A stretch of 64,000 bases of DNA, from contig NZ_CP107976.1 of the NCBI RefSeq assembly GCF_036099295.1, positions 1,302,001 through 1,366,000 of the forward strand. Direction: 5' to 3'. Positions within the stretch are counted from its first letter, which is position 1; every line of letters starts with the position of its first letter. A program made the translations under genes and the position numbers. The DNA comes from Streptomyces sp. NBC_00358 (lineage in GTDB: Bacteria; Actinomycetota; Actinomycetes; Streptomycetales; Streptomycetaceae). Of this stretch, positions 1-8,859 are shown one piece after another. Below the pieces are notes generated by a model. It searched no databases and was not told the DNA's origin. It worked only from the letters and a program-made list of their open reading frames with translations.

Positions 1-1540
1 GCGCCGATCCCAGGTCCGTGAGCATCAGGGCCGGCAGCTCCGGGTGCTGTTGCAGCCGCTCGGCCGGAAGCAGCAGCTCCGCCGCCCTCATGTCCTCGGC
101 CGCCGCCTCCGCCCGCTCGGACGAGCCGGTCAGCCGGGCGGCGAACACCCGCAGGAGCGCGTGGCTCAGCCGCAGGGCCGCTGTGTCGGCGCCCTCGCCG
201 GTGAGGGTCTCCCCGGCCCGGCGCAGGAAGTCGAGTCCCCGGTCGACGTCGTGGCGGACCAGTTCACGGGCGGCGCGCACCAGGCACGCGGCCGGACCGG
301 CGGCGTCCGGAGGCATGGCGGCGAAGAGCCCGTCGAGGCGCTCGGCGTCGAGTCCCGTCAGCAGTTGCCCGATGGCCAGCTCGTCGATGAACCGACCCGC
401 CGCGAGCTCCCATTCGCCCGACCCCGCCGCGTGCGGCAGAGCCTCCGCCAGCAGTCCCGCGTCGCTCAGCCAGCGGGCGGCCCGCCGGTGCAGCTCGGGC
501 TCCAGACCCGGATGGCGTACCCGCAGATGGACCCGCAGGATCTCCGCGAACAAGGGGTGCAGCCGGTACCACGAGTGGCCGATGGCCTCGGCGAACGCAT
601 TGGCGTGCTGCAGCCCGGCCAGGATGGGTTCCGCGTCGTCCCGGCCCGTCAGGGCGTTGGCCAGATCGGGGTGGATCTGTTCGAGGATGCTCGAACGCAG
701 GAGCAGGTCCTGTGTCTCGTCCGACTGCGCTTCGAGCACCTCGGCCAGCAGGAAGTCCGCGAGCGTGGACTGGCCGGCCTCGAAGTTCTTGATGAAGGTG
801 TCCGGATCGTCCACGTGCTGCGCCGCGAGGATGCACAGCCGCAGCCCGGCGGCCCAGCCACCGGTCCACTCCGTCAGCGACCGCGCGCCGTCGTCGGACA
901 GCCGGATGTCGTGCCGGCTGAGCAGGGCGGCCGTCTCGCCCGGAACGAACGCCAGGTCCGCGCCCCGTACCTCGGCCACCGCTCCGGCCGCCCGATAGCG
1001 GTGCAACGGCAGTTGCGGCTCCGTACGGCTGACGATCACCAGACGCAGACCGCCTCCCGCGTGCCGCAGGACGAACTGGAGCTCGTCGGCGACCTCCGCG
1101 GAGGCTCCCACCCGGTCGAACTCGTCGAGCACCAGGATCACCGGGTCCGCGCGCTCGCTCAGCCAGGCCGCGAGCCGGGTCAGCAGGGAGTGGTCCACGT
1201 CGCCGGGGCTGGAGGGGCTGCCGATGTCGTCCGGAACGGCCGCTCCGTGGCGTCGCAGGGATTCCAGGACGTACGTCCAGAAGATGCCGGGGCCGGTGTC
1301 CTCGTGCTCCACGGTCAGCCAGGCCACATCACCCGGATGGTCCATCGTGGAGATCCAGTGGGCCACCAGGAGCGTCTTCCCCGCGCCGGCCGGCCCGTTC
1401 ACCAGGGTCAACGGGCCCTGAACGCCCTCGGCGAGCCGTCCGACCAGGCGCGGCCTGCGCACGAAGGTCTCCGTCAGGTCCGGGACGGTGAACCGGACGG
1501 CGAGCAGGGGGTCACCACCTGGGGTCAGCAGCCCGGCCAT
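1..1540 (-). CDS. LuxR/MalT-type ATP-dependent transcriptional regulator, N-terminal part (runs off window)
   Basis: About 513 codons are visible and the frame stays open to the window edge, so the C-terminus is missing. The protein starts MAGLLTPGGDPLLAVRF. A Walker A motif GPAGAGKT lies near residues 50-57 and a Walker B-like VILVLDEFD follows, as in MalT/LAL-type STAND ATPases. Downstream is helical, TPR-like Ala/Leu-rich sequence. A LuxR-type helix-turn-helix would be expected beyond the edge, but I cannot see it. The ATG is preceded by GGAGG at good spacing. It is divergent from the MFS gene. The inducer is unknown; the family assignment is secure only for the ATPase part. Confidence 0.8.
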   Translation of the reverse strand, partial: MAGLLTPGGDPLLAVRFTVPDLTETFVRRPRLVGRLAEGVQGPLTLVNGPAGAGKTLLVAHWISTMDHPGDVAWLTVEHEDTGPGIFWTYVLESLRRHGAAVPDDIGSPSSPGDVDHSLLTRLAAWLSERADPVILVLDEFDRVGASAEVADELQFVLRHAGGGLRLVIVSRTEPQLPLHRYRAAGAVAEVRGADLAFVPGETAALLSRHDIRLSDDGARSLTEWTGGWAAGLRLCILAAQHVDDPDTFIKNFEAGQSTLADFLLAEVLEAQSDETQDLLLRSSILEQIHPDLANALTGRDDAEPILAGLQHANAFAEAIGHSWYRLHPLFAEILRVHLRVRHPGLEPELHRRAARWLSDAGLLAEALPHAAGSGEWELAAGRFIDELAIGQLLTGLDAERLDGLFAAMPPDAAGPAACLVRAARELVRHDVDRGLDFLRRAGETLTGEGADTAALRLSHALLRVFAARLTGSSERAEAAAEDMRAAELLLPAERLQQHPELPALMLTDLGSA

Positions 1541-1797
1541 GGGGTCCTGCCTCCGCGATCTCTCGGCTGCGGCGACGCGTTCGATCCGATGTGGTCCGGG
1601 TCCACGGTTCCCTCCCCGGCTCAACCCCCGCACACTGATCGTCACCCGCTGTGCCGGAAGTCGCAAGGCAGGCTCCGGTCGCCCGCGACGGGTGAGGCGG
1701 AAGGCCCCGTCTTCGGGTCTCATGGGAGCAGAGCAGAGGCCGGACGCCACTGTTCGGCGCACCAGCGTCGCGGGCCGACTCGATGAGGTGGTTACCG

Positions 1798-3423
1798 GTG
1801 AAGCACTGGCGCGCCCTGATGGTGCTCGGCACGGCCCAGTTCCTGATGGTCCTGGACACCTCCGTCATGAACGTGTCCATCAGCCAGTTGGTCGAGGACT
1901 TCGACACCGAGGTCACCGCCATCCAGGCCGTCATCACGCTCTACGCCCTGGTCATGGCGGCGTTCATGGCCACCGGCGGGAGGCTCGGTGACATCCTCGG
2001 ACGCCGTCGCCTGTTCATCATGGGGCTGATGGTCTACGGCGTCGGGTCCGCCCTGACCGCCGTCGCTCCCACCGTCTGGGTTCTCGCGCTCGGCTGGTCG
2101 GTCATCGAGGGGCTCGGTGCCGCGATGGTGCTGCCGGCCATGGCGGCCCTCGTGGCGGAGGCCTACCGAGGACGGGACCGGGCCGTCGCCTACGGCGTCA
2201 TCGGCGGGCTCGCCGGAGCGGGTATCGCGGTCGGACCGCTGCTGGGCGGCTATGTGACGACGTACCTCACCTGGCGCCTGGTCTTCGCGGGCGAGGTCGT
2301 GGTCGTCGTCGCGATGCTCCTGTGCCGCCGGGCGATCACCGAATCGCCCCGGCCCGATCCCCGCCCCCGACTGGACGGCGTGGGCTCCGCCCTGTCCGCG
2401 GCCGGACTGGGCCTGGGCGTGCTCGGTGTTCTCCAGAGCGGTTCCTGGGGGTGGGTGCAGCCCCGCAACCCGCCTTTCACGATCTTCGGATTCGCTCCGA
2501 CGCTGTTCGTCGTCGCCGCGGGCGTGCTCGTCCTGGCCGTCTTCGCCAAGTGGGAACGCCGGCGCGAGGAGCACGGCGCCGACCCTCTGATCCATCTGTC
2601 ACTGCTGCACAAACTCCCCCTGCGCTCCGGTCTGCTGACGCTGCTCAGCCAGAACCTCATCCTGCTGGGACTGTTCTTCGCCATCCCGCTGTATCTCCAG
2701 GTAGTGCAGGGCTTCGACGCCTTCCAGACGGGGCTGCGGCTGCTGCCGGTGTCCGTCACCATGCTGCTGGCGTCCGTACTGGCGTCCAGGCTGGGGCGGG
2801 TGATGGGTCCGCGCCAGGTGGTCAGACTCGCCCTGCTGACCCTGCTCGGAGCCATCGCGTGGCTGCTGGCCAGTATCAAGCCGGCCATCGACGACGCCCA
2901 GTTCGCCGGGGCCATGGCCCTGCTGGGCGTCGGCATGGGCCTGCTGGCCTCGCAGTTGGGCAACGTGGTGCAGTCCAGCGTCGGCGAGCAGGAGCGCAGC
3001 GAGGTCGGCGGCCTCCAGTTCACCGCCCAGAATCTGGGCTCCGCGCTGGGTACGGCACTCATCGGATCGATCCTCATCGGCGCCCTGGCGCAGGCCTTCA
3101 CCACCCAGGTGGCGAAGAACCCGGATGTGTCGCAGGAGGCGCGCCAACAGACCGGCGTCGCGCTCGAAGCGGGCATCAGTTTCGTCCCCACCGACGAGGT
3201 GCGCTCGGCGGCCGAGGAGGCCGGGCTGCCGCCGGCCGAAGTGGCCGCCGTCACGGACTCCTACGCGACGGCGCAGCTCAACGGGCTGAAGGCGGCGATC
3301 CTCGCCGCCGGCGGCATCACGCTCGCCAGCTTCCTGGTCACGACGCATCTGCCGACAGGGCGGACGGGCCGGCGGAAGTCCACCGGCACGGGCACCCCGG
3401 CCGGCTCACTCGGACAGGAGTGA
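1798..3423 (+). CDS. MFS drug-efflux transporter, DHA2 (EmrB/QacA) family
   Basis: About 541 residues with some 14 hydrophobic segments, the usual size and topology of DHA2 proton-coupled exporters. The first segment contains FLMVLDTSVMNVS, close to the family signature LDxTVVNVALP, and the loop 2-3 motif GGRLGDILGRRRLF is present. The GTG start is chosen because a GAGGTGG ribosome binding site precedes it by six bases; the ATG fifteen bases upstream has no such site and would bring in a TTA leucine codon. The substrate cannot be read from sequence. The neighbouring divergent regulator may control it, but this is only inferred from position. Confidence 0.85.
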   Translation: MKHWRALMVLGTAQFLMVLDTSVMNVSISQLVEDFDTEVTAIQAVITLYALVMAAFMATGGRLGDILGRRRLFIMGLMVYGVGSALTAVAPTVWVLALGWSVIEGLGAAMVLPAMAALVAEAYRGRDRAVAYGVIGGLAGAGIAVGPLLGGYVTTYLTWRLVFAGEVVVVVAMLLCRRAITESPRPDPRPRLDGVGSALSAAGLGLGVLGVLQSGSWGWVQPRNPPFTIFGFAPTLFVVAAGVLVLAVFAKWERRREEHGADPLIHLSLLHKLPLRSGLLTLLSQNLILLGLFFAIPLYLQVVQGFDAFQTGLRLLPVSVTMLLASVLASRLGRVMGPRQVVRLALLTLLGAIAWLLASIKPAIDDAQFAGAMALLGVGMGLLASQLGNVVQSSVGEQERSEVGGLQFTAQNLGSALGTALIGSILIGALAQAFTTQVAKNPDVSQEARQQTGVALEAGISFVPTDEVRSAAEEAGLPPAEVAAVTDSYATAQLNGLKAAILAAGGITLASFLVTTHLPTGRTGRRKSTGTGTPAGSLGQE

Positions 3424-3564
3424 GCACGCGAGGGTCGCGGCTCGGGCCGGCGGCTCGGGCCGAGGTTCACCTGTTGCGGGTGAGGGCGGACGGGGCGGGG
3501 CGCCGGATGATCGTAGGGAAGGGCCGTCCGCCTGCCCCAGGCCGCCCGCCGGGGGGAGCCCCAC

Positions 3565-3768
3565 ATGCACTACGAGATCCGTGTCGAGGGACATCTGTCG
3601 GAGACGCTGTCCGAGGCGTTCCCGGAGATGGAACACGTGCTGATTTCCGGCCAGACCATCCTGTTCGGCCCGGTCGTCGACGAGGCACACCTGTACGGGC
3701 TGCTGGCCCGCTGCCGGTCGCTCGGGCTGCGGGTCGTGGAGATGCGCCAACTGCCGGAACAGCCTTGA
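3565..3768 (+). CDS. Small conserved-looking protein, 67 aa, unknown function
   Basis: The protein begins MHYEIRVEGHLSETLSEAF and is acidic overall, with no membrane segment or signal peptide. A GGGGGGAG ribosome binding site lies six bases before the ATG, and third-position GC is typical of real genes here. The alternating hydrophobic pattern suggests a small alpha/beta fold, but I do not recognise the family. It follows the MFS gene by about 140 bp in the same direction and may be transcribed with it. Confidence 0.65.
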   Translation: MHYEIRVEGHLSETLSEAFPEMEHVLISGQTILFGPVVDEAHLYGLLARCRSLGLRVVEMRQLPEQP

Positions 3769-3888
3769 GGATCACCCGCCGGGGGTGACCCGCCGGACGC
3801 GGGCGCACGGGAGGCTGGAAGCCGGGAATCCACCCACCGTCCCGTCGGCGGTCCGGCAATGGTCCGCTCGACCGCGTGAGGAGGAGCC

Positions 3889-4551
3889 ATGACCGATTCG
3901 CATGGTCCGGCACCGCACACCGGACCCGAACCCGGGCCCGGGGGCTCGGCGTCCGCGCCCCCGGGAGACCCCGCGGTACTGCTGGACCGCGTCGGCGCGT
4001 CCTGGACCTGGCTCCTCGGCTCGGCCGTGGCGACGCTGATCCCCGGCATCCTGGTCCTGGTCTGGCCGGAGGAGACCCTGCACATTCTGGCGGTCCTCCT
4101 CGGTCTGTATCTGCTCGTGATCGGCGTGTTCCGTTTCGTGTCGGTCTTCGGCCACCGGGAGCAGGGAAGCCGCTTCGCCGCCCTGCTCATCTCGGTGCTC
4201 TATGTGCTGGCAGGCGTCCTGTGTCTGCGCAATCCGATGCAGACCATCGCCGCGCTGTCCCTGATCCTCGGTGTCGTCTGGCTCGTGTCCGGCGTGCTCA
4301 CCGGGTACACGGCCCTCGCCAGCAGGGACCTGCCGCACCGGGGCTTCGTCCTGTGCGGTGCGGCGATCGGCATCATCGCGGGCATCGTGGTGCTGGCCCT
4401 GCCGACCGAGTCGGCCCGTGCCCTGACCCGGCTGCTCGGTCTGTGGATGGTGCTGATCGGCCTGGTCGAGCTGGCCGTGGCCTTCGCCTGGCGGGCCGCC
4501 CTGCGCAGGGCGGTCTCGGTCGGGCCGCGTGACCCGGCCTCCCCGTACTGA
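3889..4551 (+). CDS. HdeD family (DUF308) membrane protein
   Basis: 220 residues: a Pro/Gly-rich cytoplasmic N-terminus of about 45 residues, then six predicted membrane helices in three similar pairs, the layout of HdeD/DUF308 proteins. The helices contain the repeated pattern of a Leu/Val/Ile run closed by short Arg-Asp loops. HdeD of E. coli is linked to acid resistance; a stress role here is carried over from the family, not shown. The ATG follows a GAGGAGGAG ribosome binding site. A strong hairpin lies about 110 bp downstream of the stop. Confidence 0.8.
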   Translation: MTDSHGPAPHTGPEPGPGGSASAPPGDPAVLLDRVGASWTWLLGSAVATLIPGILVLVWPEETLHILAVLLGLYLLVIGVFRFVSVFGHREQGSRFAALLISVLYVLAGVLCLRNPMQTIAALSLILGVVWLVSGVLTGYTALASRDLPHRGFVLCGAAIGIIAGIVVLALPTESARALTRLLGLWMVLIGLVELAVAFAWRAALRRAVSVGPRDPASPY

Positions 4552-4659
4552 GGGAGGCCGAGGCGGAGGAGGCCGGGTATGTCCCGCTGTTCGCACACAG
4601 CCGCCCGAGATTCCTTGAGTTGTGCGGAAGGCCGGGCATACTCGTGACTCCCCTGCCTG

Positions 4660-4688
4660 GGCGCCGGCCGGATCATCCGGCCGGCGCC
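4660..4688 (+). terminator. Perfect 14-bp GC-rich palindrome, likely terminator
   Basis: GGCGCCGGCCGGAT and its exact reverse complement flank a single C. As RNA this gives a very stable hairpin with a loop of about five bases. It lies between the HdeD gene and the glycosyltransferase gene, both on the + strand. There is no U-tract, as is usual in Streptomyces. Confidence 0.6.
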
Positions 4689-4756
4689 TCGACGCGCACC
4701 CGAATCCGTGGGCCGGCCGATGAGCAGGCTCGTACGGAGCGGACGTAACAAAGGGC

Positions 4757-6484
4757 ATGCCGACATTCCTGGCCAGCAGGCACGACGACCGCGTACCGGT
4801 GAGCGGCGCGGTGGCGCCGCCGAGGCTCATCGAGCGGCTGCGGCGCCACCGGCGGGCGCTGTTCGTCGTGGCCGTGGTCCTGCTGCTGGCCCAGATGGCC
4901 GTCGCCATGGTCAGTACGGCCGTGGAGCAGACGCCGACGATCGACGAGCCCGTGTACGTGGGTACGGCGACGGTCTACGTCCAGCAGCACGACCTGACGT
5001 ACAACCCCGAGCATCCGCCGCTGGGCAAACTGATCATCGGGAGCGGTCTGCTGTTCGCCCATCCGCACCTCGACCCCGGCTTCAGGGGCGACCAGACGGA
5101 GCTCGGGCGGCAGGTGCTGTACGAGTCCGGCAACGATCCCTGGCGGGTCATGCTGTGGGCGCGGCTGCCGGTGATCGTCCTGACGCTGCTGTTCGGTCTG
5201 GCCGTCCTCGCGTTCGCCCGTGAACTCGTGGGCCGGGTGGGCGCGTTGGTGGCCCTGTCGCTCTACTCGTTCTCGCCGGACGTGATCGCGCACGGTTCGC
5301 TGGCCACGCTCGACGTGCCGGCGTCGGGCTTCCTGCTGACGTCGGTGTGGCTGGTGTGGCGGGCCAGGCGGCGGCCGTTCCTGTACCTGCCGCTCTCCGC
5401 CGCGGCGCTCGGCGCGGCGGTGGCGACGAAGATGAGCATGCTGCCGGCCGTTCCGCTGGTGCTGCTCCTCGCGGTCGTGTCCGTGTGGCACGCGGGCCGC
5501 CCCGCCCCCGGCGCGGCGCCGTGGAGCGGCCCGCGGGCGAAGGCGCGGCTCCTCGGACTCGGTGCCGCGTCGGCCGCGGGCATGGCCGTGCTGGCGGTCG
5601 CGGTGGTGTGGGCGACCTATCTGGCCGTCGATCCCCGGCTGCGCTGGACGACGCCCGCGGACCTGCCCGCCGTGCACGGACTGCGCGCGTTCCTCATCGA
5701 CCACCTGCCGGTGCCGCGGCCTTACCGGGACGGGATGCGGATCCAGTTCGGCTTCGAGAACGCCAACTGGCAGGGCTTCCTCTTCGGCCACCTCTACCAG
5801 GGTTCCCGCTGGTACTACCTGCCGGCCGCGCTGCTGGTGAAGACCCCGATCGGCATGGCGGCGCTGTGGGCGGCCGGTTCGGTCGCGCTGCTCGCCGTAC
5901 GGCGGCTGCGGCCCGCCGCTCCGTACGTCCTGGTCCCTCCGGCACTGCTGCTGGCCTCGGCGATGACCGGCTCCCGCGATCTCGGCGTGCGCTACGCCCT
6001 GTTCGTGCCGGTGTTCCTCGCGGTCGCGGCGGGCTGCGTCGTCGCCGGACGCCGAAGGTGGGCGGGGTGGGCGGGGATCGTCACGGCGGCCCTGGTCCTG
6101 TTCGTCGCCGTCAGTTCGCTGCTGACGTACCCGTACTACCTGCCGTACTCGAACGAGGCGTTCGGCGGCCCGGAGAAGACGTATCTCCGCCTGCACGACT
6201 CGAACGTCGACTGGGGCCAGGACCTGGGCCGGCTCGCCGACCGGCTGGCGGCGGACCACCCGCACGAGAAGGTGTGGCTCGTGTACAAGGGTGCCGGTGT
6301 GCCGTCCGCCTACGGCATCGACGCGGCCGATCCGCGCACGGTGCCCGCCGGCCGCGTGCACGGGCTGCTCGTCGTGTCCGACACCGCGATCGACAAGGCG
6401 GACGCCCGGCTCAAGGCCCTGATCCGCACGAGCCGAAGGGTCGACGAGGTCGGCCACTCGATCACCCTCTTCCGGAGACCGTGA
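4757..6484 (+). CDS. GT39/ArnT-like phospholipid-dependent glycosyltransferase
   Basis: 575 residues with roughly ten membrane helices. The first periplasmic loop carries TIDEPVYVGT and NPEHPPLGK, matching the acidic catalytic D-E motif and the HPPL motif of the PMT/ArnT (GT-C fold) family, which transfers sugars from polyprenyl-phosphate donors on the outer face of the membrane. A C-terminal extracytoplasmic part of about 90 residues (SNVDWGQDLG, a motif often seen in such proteins) follows the last helix. The acceptor is unknown: protein, lipid or wall polymer. The annotated ATG has a weak ribosome binding site; a GTG fourteen codons later is an alternative. Confidence 0.8.
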   Translation: MPTFLASRHDDRVPVSGAVAPPRLIERLRRHRRALFVVAVVLLLAQMAVAMVSTAVEQTPTIDEPVYVGTATVYVQQHDLTYNPEHPPLGKLIIGSGLLFAHPHLDPGFRGDQTELGRQVLYESGNDPWRVMLWARLPVIVLTLLFGLAVLAFARELVGRVGALVALSLYSFSPDVIAHGSLATLDVPASGFLLTSVWLVWRARRRPFLYLPLSAAALGAAVATKMSMLPAVPLVLLLAVVSVWHAGRPAPGAAPWSGPRAKARLLGLGAASAAGMAVLAVAVVWATYLAVDPRLRWTTPADLPAVHGLRAFLIDHLPVPRPYRDGMRIQFGFENANWQGFLFGHLYQGSRWYYLPAALLVKTPIGMAALWAAGSVALLAVRRLRPAAPYVLVPPALLLASAMTGSRDLGVRYALFVPVFLAVAAGCVVAGRRRWAGWAGIVTAALVLFVAVSSLLTYPYYLPYSNEAFGGPEKTYLRLHDSNVDWGQDLGRLADRLAADHPHEKVWLVYKGAGVPSAYGIDAADPRTVPAGRVHGLLVVSDTAIDKADARLKALIRTSRRVDEVGHSITLFRRP

Positions 6485-6515
6485 GCCGACCCGCCGCCAC
6501 CGGGCCGTACACGAA

Positions 6516-6587
6516 CCGGCCCGGCGTCGCGGGTGCGGGTGCGGGTGCGAGCCGGCCCGGCGTCGCGGGTGCGGGTGCGGGTGCGGG
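6516..6587. repeat. Two tandem 36-bp repeats rich in GCGGGT
   Basis: Two adjacent 36-bp units beginning CCGGCCCGGCGTCGCGGGTG differ at one base near the end (GAG against GGG). Each unit contains GCGGGT hexamer runs. The block sits in the convergent gap between the glycosyltransferase and the flavoprotein gene, and its left edge overlaps an 8-bp stem (CCGGGCCG/CGGCCCGG) that could act as a bidirectional terminator. Confidence 0.85.
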
Positions 6588-6593
6588 CCGGCG

Positions 6594-7127
6594 TCACCCG
6601 CCGGACTTGAGCAGATCGAGCACCCGCTCCCACTGGAAGTCGATGCGCCCGCCGTCCTGTTGGACCTCTCCCGCGTACGGGTCACCGAAGCGGACACCCA
6701 TGCCGCGCAGCCGCTGGACACTCGCGCGGTAGGCGGGATGAGCCGCCAACGCCTCGTTCACACAGGGCAGTACGGCGATCGGGACGCCAAGTCCGTATGC
6801 CTCGCACAGTGTTCCGAGGGCGAGGGTGTCGGATATGCCCGCCGCCCACTTGTTGACGGTGTTGAAGGTGGCCGGCGCGAGGGCCACCGCGTCCGGTGCG
6901 GGAAAGGGGCGCGGGTCGCCGGGGGCCCGCCAGGCGGAGCGGATCGGGCGGCCGGTCAGCTCCTCGGCCGCCGCCACGTCGAAGAAGCCGAGGCCCTGGG
7001 GCGTGGCGATGACGCCTACCTCCCAGCCCCGCCGCCGCGCCGCGGTGATCAACGTGCCGACGTCCGCGGCGATGCCCGCGGCACAGACGACGACATAGAG
7101 GAAGGGCTTGTCGGTGGGTTCGCTCAT
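6594..7127 (-). CDS. Flavoprotein (HFCD family)
   Basis: 177 residues from the ATG MSEPTDKPFLYVVVCAA; an upstream in-frame start would add 17 residues that do not look like the family. The N-terminus forms a Rossmann-like beta-alpha unit, and the later PDAVALAPATFNTVNKWAAG matches the xAPATxNTxxKxAxG motif of homo-oligomeric flavin-containing Cys decarboxylases such as EpiD, Dfp and UbiX. The protein therefore probably binds FMN. It stands alone, without a synthetase or peptide-precursor gene, so a lanthipeptide decarboxylase role is not supported. Confidence 0.8.
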   Translation of the reverse strand: MSEPTDKPFLYVVVCAAGIAADVGTLITAARRRGWEVGVIATPQGLGFFDVAAAEELTGRPIRSAWRAPGDPRPFPAPDAVALAPATFNTVNKWAAGISDTLALGTLCEAYGLGVPIAVLPCVNEALAAHPAYRASVQRLRGMGVRFGDPYAGEVQQDGGRIDFQWERVLDLLKSGG

Positions 7128-7389
7128 CCGGGAAACACTAGTGAGGGTCCGATCCCGCCCGCCGGAGGGAAGGCTCACCCGGTGAAGGCGAAGGTGAAGG
7201 TCTTCCCCGCACCTCGCTCACGGATCAGAACGGCCGTTCCGAAAACCGGTTGCGTGGGCGTGTCCGGTGGCCCGAACATCGGCCCATGCTCACGATCGAA
7301 GCCTTCCTGCCGCCGACCTCCGCCGCCGTTCGTCCGGTGCGGGTCCAGCAGCAGCCCGGCCGACCGCGGAGGCCCGAGCTTCCCCGGCC

Positions 7390-8022
7390 GTGACCGCCGC
7401 GCTCGTCGCGGGGCTTCTCGCGGGCTACGGCATCGCCATGCCCGTCGGAGCGGTCGCGACCTACCTCGTCTCCCTCACCGCCCGGACGTCCCTGCGGATC
7501 GGCGCCTCGGCCGCGCTCGGTGTCGCGACCGCCGACGGGCTGTACGCCCTCGTCGCCGCCCTCGGCGGTACGGCGCTCGCGGCCGAGCTGCGGCCGGTGC
7601 TCCTGCCCCTGCGCTGGACCTCCGTGCTGGTCCTCGCCGTGCTGGCGGTCCGCGGTGCGCTCGGCGCCGTACGCCAGTACCGCGAGCGCCGGCGCGCCGA
7701 GCGGACCGGACAGGATCCCCCGCACCCGGCCCGCGCCTATCTGGCACTGCTGGGGATCACCCTGCTCAACCCCACCACGGTCGTCTATTTCGCCGCGCTG
7801 GTGCTCGGCAGCCGTACGGCCGAGGCGGTGCGTCCGCTGGACCAGGTGGTGTTCGTCCTCGCCGCGTTCGCCGCGTCCGCGAGCTGGCAGCTCCTGATCG
7901 CCGGGGGCGGCGCACTGCTCGGCCGGACCCTGACGGGGCATCGGGGACGACTGGTGACCGGGCTCGCGTCGAGCGGCGTCATCATGCTGCTGGCCGTACG
8001 CATGCTGGGGGCCCCGCAATGA
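7390..8022 (+). CDS. LysE/RhtB-type amino-acid exporter
   Basis: About 210 residues from the GTG at VTAALVAGLLAGYG, with six hydrophobic segments. The N-terminal GYGIAMPVGAVATYLV resembles the G-x-G-P-x-N/G motif of LysE translocators, and LLNPTTVVYFAAL matches the conserved NP motif of helix 4. The reading frame stays open upstream to an ATG 41 codons earlier, but that extension is Arg/Ala/Pro-rich and lies in a promoter-like region, so I prefer the internal GTG. Its GGAGG is rather distant (about 17 bases), so the start is uncertain. The family exports amino acids or small metabolites. Confidence 0.72.
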   Translation: MTAALVAGLLAGYGIAMPVGAVATYLVSLTARTSLRIGASAALGVATADGLYALVAALGGTALAAELRPVLLPLRWTSVLVLAVLAVRGALGAVRQYRERRRAERTGQDPPHPARAYLALLGITLLNPTTVVYFAALVLGSRTAEAVRPLDQVVFVLAAFAASASWQLLIAGGGALLGRTLTGHRGRLVTGLASSGVIMLLAVRMLGAPQ

Positions 8023-8070
8023 GAAGCAGGCATGAAGGGCTTCGCGGACAACCGCGTCCACCCCGACGAT

Positions 8071-8688
8071 TCAGCCCTGCTGAGAGCCGGTGATCCCGTC
8101 GCCGGAATCGCGCTGCGCCCGCCAGCCGTGGATCAGGAGGTCGAACACCGTCTCCACGGCCGCGCGTGGATCGTGCCGGCCCCTGGCCAGGGTCGGCAGC
8201 TCCAGGACGAACCGGGCGAGCGCCGAGCATGCGAGATCGTCCACCTCCCGGCCCAGTTCCTCCGCGATCACGGCGCCGAGGGCGCTCGCATGGCGCATCC
8301 ACATGCGCTCCGCGTACTCGCGGAGCGCGGGCGTCCGGTCCACCAGCGCGGTGAGCTGACGCAGACGGGGATCCGACGTCAGCGGCACCCAGGACTGCAG
8401 GGCGTGGGCGCGGAGCGCCTCGACCACGTCCTGGCCCGCCGGTCGTTCGCGGACGGCGGCGGCCAGCTCGGCGTCGACGTCCGCCTCGCGGTCGAAGACC
8501 AGCGCCTCCTTGCTCGGGAAGTGCGCGAAGAGGGTCGTCGTCGACACGTCGGCCCTTTCGGCGATATCGCGGACGCTCACCTGTTCGAAGCCGTGCTCCA
8601 GGACGAGCTCCAGGGCGGCGTCGGCGATGGCCTGCCTCGTCGCGGCCTTCTTGCGCTCGCGACGGCCAACGGTCGGGGATTCGGACAT
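8071..8688 (-). CDS. TetR family transcriptional regulator
   Basis: 205 residues from MSESPTVGRRERKKAATRQA. The N-terminal helix-turn-helix is typical: AIADAALELVLEHGFEQVSV, then DIAERADVSTTTLFAHFPSKEAL. The C-terminal half is the ligand and dimer domain. It is divergent from the FAD monooxygenase gene, the usual arrangement in which a TetR repressor controls the adjacent enzyme and itself. The shared region holds a perfect 10-bp inverted repeat, a good operator candidate. The inducing ligand is unknown. Confidence 0.88.
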   Translation of the reverse strand: MSESPTVGRRERKKAATRQAIADAALELVLEHGFEQVSVRDIAERADVSTTTLFAHFPSKEALVFDREADVDAELAAAVRERPAGQDVVEALRAHALQSWVPLTSDPRLRQLTALVDRTPALREYAERMWMRHASALGAVIAEELGREVDDLACSALARFVLELPTLARGRHDPRAAVETVFDLLIHGWRAQRDSGDGITGSQQG

Positions 8689-8716
8689 GGCATCACTGTA
8701 CTTCATTACTGAAACG

Positions 8717-8760
8717 AAGCAGAAACTGGAACAGTTGCACTTATGGACTCGTTTCTGCTT
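8717..8760. promoter_or_regulatory. Divergent promoter region with nested inverted repeats, candidate TetR operator
   Basis: AAGCAGAAAC and GTTTCTGCTT form a perfect 10-bp inverted repeat separated by 24 bp. Inside lies a second dyad AACTG-GAA-CAGTT. The block is AT-rich for this genome and sits between the divergent TetR and monooxygenase starts, so it probably holds both promoters and the repressor site. Confidence 0.6.
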
Positions 8761-8859
8761 TGGTGGTCACCGTAGGGGTTGCCGCCCCGTGGGGTCGCGG
8801 CACCGGTCGTCGCCGCGCCCTGGCGTCACCGGGACCCCGACCGACGAAAGGAATCCACC

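Noticed and set aside
1783..1797. TTA leucine codon in the MFS gene as a sign of bldA control
   Set aside because: The ribosome site favours the GTG at 1798, which leaves the TTA codon outside the coding region.
4673..6721. 682-residue open frame on the - strand with HPHPHP repeats
   Set aside because: It lies opposite the glycosyltransferase gene; the His-Pro repeats are only the translated 36-bp tandem repeat, and it has no family motif.
6594..7127. Flavoprotein as an EpiD-type lanthipeptide decarboxylase
   Set aside because: No precursor peptide, dehydratase or cyclase gene is nearby.
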